Assembly: GCA_039090855.1 (NCBI GenBank)
Contig: CM076990.1
Coordinates: 203,675,232 to 203,739,231, forward strand
Direction of reading: 5' to 3'
From: Macrothele yani
Lineage: Eukaryota > Arthropoda > Arachnida > Araneae > Macrothelidae
DNA length: 64,000 nt
Below, one piece after another: positions 41,584 through 51,941 of this stretch. The position numbers were made by a program, and so were the translations under genes. A model generated the notes under the pieces. That model saw only the letters and a program-made list of their open reading frames with translations. It did not search any database and was not told the origin of the DNA. Each line of letters begins with the position of its first letter. The first letter of the stretch is position 1.

Positions 41584-42523
41584 TAATTTGTGGATAGTGC
41601 ATCGTTATTAAAGCTTAAATAACTGAACACGGCTTCGTCTTCTTGTCCCTACACAAGATTAATCGCCTGCATTCTTTTACCCTGAAACTATTGCAGACGG
41701 GAAAGACGTGACACCGTGGGTCCAACCGTCTTTGAGAGAGGAATGAACAAGTATTTAATAGGAAAATCAAAGGAAAAAATAATGAAGAATTAAAAGTGTA
41801 CAGAAAATGCATTGCTCTAAGCTAAATGCTAAGTGTGATGAAGAAGCTGTATCTTGTAATACTGTGATTTATATATTATAATACACTTCTAATTTACTCG
41901 TCCGACAGATATTGATCTTGTTTAATTCAGCTGGTGGCACATAGGCATTATTTTATCATTATAATCCACTAATTCGTTTTGACATTTTTGGAGGTTCATT
42001 GTTAAGGGTCAAGCAATTTAATTTTTGATTATAACTATATTTTAATTTTTTTAGTTTTTTTAGAAGAGGAGTTGCAGGAATTATCCATTATCATAGTGGA
42101 TTATTTATTTGCTGATTACCTTTCATGATATTCTTATTTAGTTCAGTGGAGGCACCTGAGCTTTAATAATTTTATTAGTCCTTAAGAGACAAGCAAAATT
42201 TAGTTCAGTTACTTTTCATAATTATGTAAACTTTACTTGCTAAATTCTTTATACTGTCAATTTTTACTTGTTTGCAACATTGTTGAGACTGTAACTTTTT
42301 TTATATTTTTTACACTGTAACTTTTCACTTGCTCACTACTTATTTTAGGCTGTAACTTTTATTTGCTTACTATCTTTCTTAGAACGTAACACTTAATTGA
42401 TTACTATTTTATTTATACTGTGACTTTTACTTACTACATTGCTTTTGCTTGAAAAGCAGGCATGTTTAAATAAAAAATCTCATCTTTATTTCTGATTTAC
42501 TGAATTCCAAACATGTTTTTTTT
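41584..42523. other. AT-rich stretch with short degenerate tandem repeats
   Basis: From about 42240 to 42450 a motif like actgtaacttttacttgct(t/c)act recurs every ~45-60 bases. No coding signal. Confidence 0.5.
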
Positions 42524-42830
42524 GCTTGGGTATTTTACGCTCAATAGCAGCTCTTTGCGGAGCAGTGGTTTGTCATCTCATAAGACTGTAGGAATGCTTT
42601 TTCTTGGGTCTGTTGGAGCTTAAAAACTGCCCTTCGCAAAGCACGATGAAATCACAGAAGACGGATTATAATTGATACTGCTTGGGTCTGTTAGAGCTTT
42701 AAAAGCTGCTCTTTGTAAACCATGAAATCTCAGGAGACGTTGTGGAAATGCTTTTGCTGGGGTCTCTTAGAACTTTAAGCTGTACTTTGAAAAACAAGTT
42801 GAAGACATGGTCCCACGAAATGTACTCTCC
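42524..42830. repeat. 79-bp tandem repeat, four copies
   Basis: gcttgggt / tcttgggtctgt landmark at 42524, 42603, 42681 and 42756, each followed by gagctttaaaagctgctctttg-like sequence and ...gaaatctca...agac. Copies are diverged. Confidence 0.75.
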
Positions 42831-43124
42831 TGTTTGCGTAGCTCCAAGGCAGTGCGTTGACCAGCTAAACAAGGGTATCAGAGACACAGAAACACAACTA
42901 CCAAAGGCGTTGCCTTGATGACAAGGGTTGGCCAAAGGAATTCCACCAACAATAAAAACTTAACACGGGGATAAGTAGAATATTTGCTACATGCAAAATA
43001 AACTATCACTCACCCGTAAAAGATGATGATCTGGATCTCGCAGCTGTAACACAGATCAGCCCGCACACCACGTCACGATACCTGACCTCGTGAAGGAAAC
43101 TATGAAATTTCAGATCTGATCAGA

Positions 43125-43420
43125 TCATATGTAGAGGCTTTTAGGAAATTAGTGTCTGACCTCAGGTCTTAAACAACCCTTAGAAATAGGAAGCTAGGAG
43201 ATTTGAGCTACAGTGCCCTATAGGAAAGGGACACGGAAGTGAGGTAGAAAAAGGGAGGAAGATGCCCTTATTTATTACCGGGGCCCGACAGATTAACGTG
43301 CCCGTCCGACGCACGGCGGGTATTTAGTGGTTCGAACGCTCTTACCTGCCCAGGATCGGACCTGAAGTTACTTCCATGGCAGTCACGAACGCCGACCGCT
43401 AGGCCACCCGCGGCCACACT
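43125..43420 (-). mobile_element. SINE-D copy (tRNA-derived, inverted)
   Basis: Minus strand: head gtggccgcgggtggcctagc with A-box-like ggcctagcggtcgg and B-box-like ggtccgatcctgg, then a body, then cggtaataaataaggg and the tail shared with 9493-9656. A fourth tRNA-headed family in the window. Confidence 0.7.
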
Positions 43421-45250
43421 ATGAAATTTCTATAACCCAAGTTACATCTATAATTTTTTTTTCAAATAATTTACTGTACTTTTATAATTTTTGTAGAGAA
43501 CCCTTAATCGTGTATGAACTAAAATATATTTTTTGGAAAAAGACAAATGTTGTCAAACCAGATTGCGGACATGATAGAAATGACGGTATTTCAAAATATT
43601 TTATTTTACCTAAATGATACCATGTTTTAGATTTTAACGGTATCAAAAATTTCATTTCTTTAAAACCATACCATTACTACGATATTTTGAGAAGCACTAT
43701 GCAAACTACTACATGATTTTAGATACGATATAAGGTTCATGACAGGTAGACGACAAATTCAATTTTCGACGCGTCAAGGCAGATATCCCTCACTCATTTC
43801 CAAAACAAGTTTTTAGTAATTAACCATGTATAAAGATGTCAAATGTACTCTGAAATTAAGTTCAGACATTAAGTTTTCTTGGGATAGATTTATGATGTTA
43901 AATTTCACGACACAAGTCCTTTGTCCTTCAGGATAACAGCTCTTGGAGAAATGTACCGGAAGAAACCCTCTTTCTTCCAAAGTGACACTTGGTCGATTAG
44001 AGAACCATAGGAATCTGTCATGAGATATGGAGTTAGCAGACCTGTTAGGCAGCATTCTAGGTTGGTATGATTTAGATTAAGATGTCACCGCATCTCTTTG
44101 AAGTTGAACTCTGAGATGAATCTGATTTATCATATGCCCGATCAGTTCATGAAGTGTGACTACTTGTAAAATAATTGAAGGCTGACAAGAAAATGATAAT
44201 GTTGTTCGGTCCTTGTCTCAAAGCAGCCGCAATACTTTCCTTTTCAGAATTTTTTTGTGTGGTGTTTTTTCCTCACACTTTTGCGATCATGGCATTTACA
44301 ACACTACAGCTGATGCTCTAGTAATTCTTAATACAGAAATGAAAACGAAAAAAACATTGACAATTATGACGTAGAAGTCTTTTCGTACTTCTACGTTATT
44401 TTAAAAACGTAACCATAAGATAAAATAGTTCCTAAATTAAACTTTAACGGCCAGACGAAACATGTAAACAACAGAAGTTAAACTTACGGAAAAGATGCTT
44501 TATTCAGGTTGTAGCACTTCCACAACAAATCATAACATCACATAGTACCTCGCATTAAACTCTCCACACACCACACAACTCTTAACACAACGCTCTACAA
44601 CACAATGCTCTTCAACACAATGCTCTACAACACAATGCTCTACAACACAACGCTTTCCTTAACAACGCTCGCCATGTAACAGTTTAGTCGTCGTTTTTAT
44701 CTCTCGTTCTTATCAAATCAGGCATACGTCACGTTCATTCAACCTCAGTTATGTTGCCAACAGTATTCGTTTGTGAGAAAAGATATTACGTTAAGAGAGT
44801 GAAGTATAACTGAGAATAAATTCAAGATTTACATAAGGAAAGAAACTAAAAAGGAAAGTTAATTTAGAATATACGTCACACAACCAAAATCAGTAGAAAA
44901 CATTCTGAATCATGGCTGCTCACATACTTGGCTACCTATTTTCAACAAATTAACTGCTTTGCGGTCGGCATTGAAAACCTAAAGAGATCAGCTGTATCCG
45001 GTGAAACATACTTAGATCTAGCCGTGCCTAAAAGTTCTAGATTAGGCAGCAAATCACTAAGTTTGGAAGATAGGAAACCGGGAACTTGATACGCCACTGT
45101 AATGTTTTCCGGAAACTAGCATACGTTTGAGTGAATCAAATAATCTGGGTTTAGAGATGAGCAACTATCCACGTTTCGGTCTCTGTACTGGTTTGGGAAC
45201 AATGTGTGATAAATATCACAGCATCTTCTTATAAAGCAGTAAGTCCATAT
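43421..45250. other. Unassigned stretch
   Basis: AT-rich, with a short tandem array at 44585-44662. An open run on the minus strand at 43813-44055 (80 codons) has an unusually balanced amino-acid mix (HDRFLWFSNR, CVVKFNIINLSQENL). It is preceded by an acceptor-like ctgcctaacag, but I cannot assign it to a family, and a second frame is also open there. Confidence 0.35.
44585..44662. repeat. 15-bp tandem repeat, five copies
   Basis: aacacaatgctctac and variants (ttc, cgc) repeated head to tail. Confidence 0.85.
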
Positions 45251-45868
45251 ATACTAGTCACAAAAACTTATGGATATTACGGTCTCGAAGGGTAACCGTG
45301 GTGAGATATGCAGATTTAGAGACTACTGGAGTTCGGTTAATCAGTGTACGTGGCTACATCGTACGCAAATTAGCATCATTACAACACAGTACGTGCCGTG
45401 TGAGCTCTGATAAAAGTAAATTACGAGAAGTGGAAAACGGGTAGTTTCACCGCTTGGTCTAGAAGTTTGCTGAGTGTGTTGCCTTCAGTGTGGGATTAAC
45501 CTGAAATGATGTCCAGACGACGTTTAAGTACTGACAATAGAAATGGAGCTGCTGTCATGCTACAGGCAGGTGTACGGCAGATCGAAGTGACAGATACTTC
45601 AGGAGTTTCGCAAAATGTAGTAAGTCGGCTACATGCAATACTTCTATGGCATAGAAATGTGGCAGATAGACACAGGAGTGGTTGTCCAAGGATAACTACT
45701 GGAAGGCAAGGTCACAACCTGAGAGTAAGTGCTCGAAGAAGACCTATTATCACCAGTAACCAATTCCAGGAATCACTTTGAGATACTTCTGGAGTCACAG
45801 TATGTACTCAAATGTTACGAAACCTCCTTCAGGGTACAGACTCAGAGCAAGGAGGCCGCTGAGTTATA

Positions 45869-46761
45869 CAGGGTGTCCATAAATGAAGTATACAAGTCCA
45901 GTATGCTATTGAAGATACGATAGAAAAAAACTTACTTTAAACGTCAAGAGACGTGGCCAGTGTTAAAGTTTGTTAAGTCAGATGACAGATGGTGCCAGGT
46001 GACTCATGTAATGAAAAATATCGTCAAACACGGAATACAACAGAAACGGCTCCCCCAGTGGGGAAAGTAGCGTGTGTGCTTTGGTTTGCTGAGTCAAAAT
46101 CTCTAATAACGGTTCTGCGTAAGTTCAGAACGGAGTACAAGAGACAGTCGCTGACACGAAAGAGCATCGAACAATAGGTAAATAAATTCAAAGCAACAGG
46201 AAGTGTCTTGAAAGGCAAAAGCACTGGAAGACCTTCCATTTCTCTGAACCAACCGTTACTGGCATAAAGTTCCTGGACATGTTAGAACAATTCCCAATTT
46301 CAGAGCTTCAGGATATTCAAGACATCATTTACCAGAAAGATGGAGTGCCTCCGCCCTGGTCTTAGGACGTACGCAGATCTTTAGACCTCCATTTACCATG
46401 GCATTGAAGTGGACGTATGGGTCCGACGGCATGGCCACCACGTTCTCCTGATATTATTCCATGCGATTTTTTTCTTTGGAGCTTTATTAAGGACATTGTG
46501 TACAAGAAAAAGGTTACATCTATCACTGAGCTCGAAGAACGCATTACTGTACACCTGACATTCTGCAGCGTACGGCGGTGGAACTGGACTATCGTTTAGA
46601 CATTCCGCGAGCAACCAACGGAGCACACGTGGAGACCTATTGACATTTAGAAAAACTTTCATAGTTACCATGCGTTTTGATATTAAAATATAAGTTGTTA
46701 TTTATTGTAGTTCTTTTCCAATAGCATACTGAAGTTGTATACTTCATTTATGGGCACACTG
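45869..46761 (+). mobile_element. Nested, internally deleted transposon (DDE_3-like)
   Basis: Terminal repeats cagggtgtccataaatgaag (45869) and the complement of cagtgtgcccataaatgaag (ending 46761), ~30 bases, flanked by TATA on both sides. 0.9 kb, shorter than an autonomous copy because the middle of its transposase is gone. Confidence 0.9.
46060..46640 (+). pseudogene. Transposase of the nested element, internally deleted
   Basis: N-terminal DNA-binding part VLWFAESKSLITVLRKFR to GSVLKGKSTGRPS (about 46070-46240), then directly ISELQDIQDIIYQKDG (second catalytic Asp region) and PTAWPPRSPDIIPCDFFLW (about 46423-46479), with VRRWNWTIV-like C-terminus. The first catalytic block is missing. 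Stops replace two Trp codons. Confidence 0.75.
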
Positions 46762-47622
46762 TATAGCATTGGCATCTCAGCGTCGTCAAGAATGTACTTG
46801 GGTACAGCAGTACATCTCATGGAATACAAAGTGGTACCATGTGCTTTTCACTGACGAATCCTATTTTGTTCTTTATCCTGATACTCGACGAGGACCAGTG
46901 CGGAGGAGATCCGTCACACGAATGCAACCACACAATGTGCAGTCCTTCCACCGTTCCAGCGGCAGTCAGTTCTGGTCCGGGAAGGAGTATGTTTTAATTC
47001 TTTGTATGTTTGTCAAGGCAGCATGAAAACCTTAGTGTACTGAAATGAGATCATTCTGCCCATTGTGACACCGTTTCACGCTGCTGTTGTACATGCATTA
47101 TGTCTTCTCGATGACAATGCAAGCAGTCATCGTACTTGGAGGAGCTGGAAAATCATGGTATTGAATCATTATAGCTGTCTCCGAGGTCTACTGACCTTAA
47201 TCCTATTGAAAACATTTGGGAAGCTGCACAAAAACAAGTAGATAACTAGCTTCCGTACCCCAGTAGAGTGGGATACCTCCGTAATGTGTTGCCTTTAATT
47301 TGTGGCGAGGTGCCCCAGACACTCATCAGTAATATCATTACAAGTATGCCTCGTATAGGTTTCTAGACGTTCTTCGACACAGATGTGGTGCCAAGGGATG
47401 CTGAAATCCTTAGGTATTGACGTTCTCCGAATTTACCATTTTGTCTATATTGCAGTGTTACTTTGTTGGGTGCAGAAATTGCACAACAATTTGTTTTTGT
47501 AAACGCACTTTATCCTCTATGTTAAGTAGCCTCACTGATACTATTTCAATGCGTGAGACTTGAGTTAGATATATGAATCCTTCATTTCATGTAACATTCC
47601 TACCTTTTTGTGTCCAGTGTAT

Positions 47623-49164
47623 AAGAGGTGAGATTATATGAGCTCCAAGTGATGCAAAATGCATGCAAATGTCTTCTGTGATTCATTTTCCATTTTCTTT
47701 AGTTTCGTTCTTCTAGTGAAACAATAGCGTTTCACATAGTTCAAGTTCTGTGACATACATTTCAGAAAAAAACTCATCATGACAGCAGTTTTTGCACATT
47801 GTGATTTTTTAATTCAACGTTTCTCTACTTTATTTTTCAAAATATATAAGAAAATATTTTGTCCATAAACAGCATCATGGTAGTTTAGATTGCTGGCTGT
47901 AAGCATTATAGTATTTAATCTTCTTGTTTTGTGGTCTGCTTTCCCTATCTGTTTGAGATTATTCCTTGGTTTCTTCTTCTGCTGCTTCATGGATCTCTTT
48001 TTTGTGCATGCCGTGTACAATAAGATTTCAATCGGTTCTTGTTTTTTTATATTTTAATATATTGACCTATTTAGGAACATTATTATTTGGTATAATCATG
48101 TGAAGAACAACCTAATTCTAAAATAGCAAAAGAGAGATGAAAGGGAAGTTTTAAGTTTGCTGCCATCCTGCGTACTTTGAGAGAAGAAGGCACGTCATGT
48201 TTTTCGAGGATATCTCCTGAGCTGTTGCCGTTTACGTGACATATGAGGTTAAACTGTTACAGAAAAACATCTTCAGCATATCATTTACAGATATTTTTAG
48301 GACTATTTTTAGGATGTTTTTAACTTCTACAACATAGAAATTGGAAGCTTAATGCTGTCAAACATGTAAAAAACTTTGGCTTACGAATTAGAAATAAAGA
48401 TTTACATTGAGCAAATCAGAAAATATTGATAACATAGATAAGTTACGTATTCTTTCATTTTGGAACAGAACCTAATATGCTTGGATCTTTGAAAAATATC
48501 TCTCTATTCTAAAATAAAGTAACTGCCGCCGCCGCTGCTTCTGCCGCTGATTTAGAAATTTCGCGACACTCTTGCTTTCCTAGCTTGCAGCGCAAAACGT
48601 ATTGAACACAAAAATACTAAATTTACATCGTTTGTAGAGAATTATTTGGAGAACACGCTGAAATAAACCGTTTCGGGATTCTGGCGATACTTCAAGAGCT
48701 ATTGTGTTTCAAAGTTAAGGTAAGCAAAAAAAGTGCTATCAGGTCGCGTTCCGGACACACTAACAGCAACAGAACCACGAAACTTTGTAGGCATGTAGTG
48801 CCATGACCGAATTTTGCACCTCGTCGCCCTTTTTTTGAATCTCGATTTAGTTTACGAGAAATTAAATTTCTAAATTTCAAAAAATTCTCTATTTTGCGAT
48901 GGGATCCATTTAGAAAAACGGATATATTGCAAACAATAGATCATAACGCTTTGCAATTGTTATAGCACAAACGTACAACTATCATCCATTTTTTACAAAA
49001 AAAAAATTAAGAAAAAGTCATTTTCTGATTTTTAAGCATTTTGTAAAGACGCAAAGGAAAGAAACGATAACCACAGAGGAACGTTCTGGTCCCGTGACCT
49101 GCTGCCATGGTGATGCAGAGAATTTGTTATGCATATGCTTTGTTGGTAAAGCTATCTCAGTTGT
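47623..49164. other. Unassigned AT-rich stretch
   Basis: No recognised element in 1.5 kb apart from a short GCC-rich run (48527-48550). Open runs are short and without motifs. Confidence 0.35.
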
Positions 49165-49586
49165 TTTAGGTGGACGTCAAGTAATTTAGCTTCCTATACA
49201 TCCAATGGAAAAACGTCTGTACACATTTTCTTCACAATTAATGCGTTCCCAAAAAGAGAAATTTGAACATCGATTAAAATAGCTCCATTTTATAACTTGG
49301 AATACTTAATATTTTCTAAAACATAACCAAAAGTAGGCAGTCCAACATTTGGTTGTCTACTGACGTCATCAAAGTACAGGTCGCGCCATCTTTTTTCTGG
49401 TTCCAACGCCACCAAAGGAGAAGTTATTGATTTTTAATATAATTATGGTTATGTTTTAGAAAATATTAAGTATTCCAAGTTATAATATGAAGTTATTTTA
49501 ATCGATGTTCAAATTTTCAACCTTGGGAACACACTAATTGTGAAGGAAATGTGTACAAAAGCAAAATTATTTGACGTCCACCTTAA
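49165..49586. repeat. Foldback element, family G, copy 2
   Basis: tttaggtggacgtcaagtaa at 49165 and its complement ending at 49586. Long arms include aatttgaacatcgatt and cttggaatacttaatatttt. Same family as 32829-33441 but without the 167-base internal duplication. The centre reads ggtcgcgccatcttttttct. Confidence 0.85.
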
Positions 49587-49864
49587 CGGTTTAGCATAAC
49601 GGTTTACGGAAATGCTTTTTGGACCGCTTTTGTTTTCCTTAGTGGTAACTTTAGTAAGTGACCACAAAAGGTCAAACGACAAAAGTCCGACCTTCCAAAA
49701 ATTTACGATAGTAAAAAAACTCTGAAACGTCGGAGTAACAAGCCTTATTTGCTTAGACATGCAATAAAAATTGAAATTTATATGAATTTTCCAGTTTTTA
49801 TTTCATGTGATATACCACATTGCGACAAATCTCCCACAGCTACAACAGTAGTGATCACGGCAAT

Positions 49865-50933
49865 GTGTCATAGTGCACAGTTCATCGCTGCCTTCTGCGC
49901 ATGAGCTTGCGTAGCCGAAGACCCAGCGGGATCCCCATGCTCACTGCACGCCATCACCAACAACGCATGAAATGGGCCCAAGATCATCGAGATTACACTG
50001 TGGACTATTAGAAGAAAGTGGCCTAGTCTGACGAATCAAGATTCCTTGTGCATCACGCAGATGGACGAGCGCGGATACGCCGATTACCAACGTTGGCTAT
50101 GGCACCTGGATGCACTGTTGGGCGGAAAGAGGCCGACGGTGGCTGTGTTATGCTGTGGGCGATGTTTTCTTGGGAAACGTTAGGACCCATTATCCCAATA
50201 GCACAATCCCTGACAGCGGTCAGGTATCTGAACATCGTTGCGGACCAAGTTCACCCATTTATGGCAACTGTGTTCCCTTCTGGTAATGGCCATTACCAAC
50301 AGGATAATGCGCCATGCCACACTGCCAGAATCGTGGTTCGAGGAACATGCTTGTGACTTTCTGTTAACACACTGCCCTCCAAATTCACCTGGCATGAACC
50401 AAATCAAACACTTGTGATTCGACTTGGATAGGGGGTTCGCGCAAAATCACCACCACCCCGAAATGTATGGGAACTGAGGGACCTGCTGTGGACATTGTAG
50501 TACCAGATACCACAGGATACTTATCGCCACCCCGCGGTCGCTGTGAAAAATGTCCGACCGTCTCCGACACCCTCTTGCATCATGTGAGCTGCGGACGACA
50601 CACAGCTGCGCGACGGTCCGTCGTTTGGCCACCTATCCATCACTTCTGATACGTACTCGCTACAGCGGCACGTGAACAACTCTCCAGCCGCGCCGTTTCC
50701 GAGATCGCAGTTCCGAGGCACCGTGACATTACAATTTGCCCTTTATCAAATTCCGATAAATCGGCAGCTTTCCGCATTCTGACTCCGAACACTCTACTAA
50801 CCGAAAGCCGGCTATTGGGTTGTATATATACTGCTCTGTGAGCTTCACCTGCGCCACCGTTCGGTCACCAGGCGCGCTCATTTCTCTAGGCTGGGGGTGG
50901 TCATAATGGAATGGCCCATTGGTGTATATACTG
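49865..50933 (+). pseudogene. Tc1-family transposase, 5'-truncated element
   Basis: Reads from SLRSRRP-like sequence at about 49905, with two TAG codons in Trp positions (about 50008 and 50026), then SDESRFLVHHADGRARI, GGCVMLWAMFSW, FMATVFPSGNGHYQQDNAPCHTARI (second catalytic Asp), a frameshift, and SPG(D/M)NQIKH-like third region at about 50392. The right terminus ggtggtcataatggaatggc ends at about 50933 and is the complement of a family T-like end. No matching left end was found. Confidence 0.75.
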
Positions 50934-50935
50934 TA

Positions 50936-51941
50936 AATATAGGGAGATGATGTGACGTACTACAGAGGTGAAGCTCGTATCGGGATGATATATCTACAGC
51001 GATACATTCTGTCCAGGTAATTTAGACGTTTAGTACAATTGGCTCTGGCGCGAGGTGGCGCTCATTAGATCCTTGTCACCGACAAATTTATGTTTTCATT
51101 CAGCATGTGAGTAACAAACAGCCAAAGCGGGATATTTGAATTGCATAATGACAATGAACATTCTTTAAGAAGAGGAACAATTAACTAAACACGTTTAGAA
51201 TACGTGAGGGGTGCTCGTGGAACATTGCGAAAGAACAAATCTGGAATGAATTCAGCTTGTAATTATTCCTTAACACCTGAACATCATAAATAAATTTGTT
51301 ATGCACTTTCTCTCTCTTTCCGAAAAACAAAAGTAGAAGATTCTCTCAGACATAAGACCCAAGCAGCGAAGGAGCAAAGCTGTGAGAAGGAAAGGGAGGG
51401 TAGAAAGTGCGATCCTTATCACTGGCATCTTTATTAAATACCTCATGCATAATTAAAGGACGCTGAGATGACGTAATAAATTTCATTTCTGATGCTTACA
51501 ATCTCAGCGCATAGCTTCCTCTGAGCTTTCGATGTTATCATCAGGGAAAGTTGGTTTACGGCAAATTTAATGACTGGAGTAGGATGTAAAACAAGATTTA
51601 ATACTGCGGGGTCAGACCACAGTTAAACATAATTCCTGCAGCGATAAAACTTCTCGTAAAACCTTGGCAGCAATGACATCGGCCTCTTTGCGCGACACAA
51701 CGCTGTTCAGAAAAAAATTCCTATCACTGATGAATTGGATGGATCGTGATGCCATTTCCAAATCATAACATAAGATTTCGAACAGCTGGATTAATTTCTC
51801 GTTAAGTCTCCGTGTATGAAAATCGCTTAATAGAAAATGTCATGCCTTGTCAACATTAAGCACACTGCAATCAAGGAAATCTTATTGACATTCATATAAC
51901 TTTAGTTTGAATATATCTAATGAAATATAGTGCAAAGTTTG
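50936..51941. other. Unassigned stretch
   Basis: No recognised element or coding signal in about 1 kb. Confidence 0.35.

Larger units (their letters stand above)
45506..47420 (+). pseudogene. Tc1 transposase split by an insertion
   Basis: First part 45506-45868: RRRLSTDNRNGAAVMLQAGV, helix-turn-helix, GCPRITTGRQGH, SNQFQESL; in a shifted frame it runs to an Arg-rich ...ARRPLSY-like end at about 45868. The reading resumes at 46766 with ALASQRRQECTWVQQYISW, the first catalytic motif VLFTDESYFVLY, then with shifts FLDDNA-like and PENIW-like regions, and TSMPRIGF near 47350. The gap is exactly the element 45869-46761. Other stops and shifts are present. Confidence 0.8.
45251..47622 (+). mobile_element. 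Tc1-family transposon carrying a nested transposon
   Basis: The left end tactagtcacaaaaacttat (45251) and the complement of the right end, tacactggacacaaaaaggt (47603-47622), form degenerate terminal repeats with a shared inner attac / gttac. Without the nested 0.9-kb element the length is about 1.48 kb. One transposase gene in plus orientation. Confidence 0.75.
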
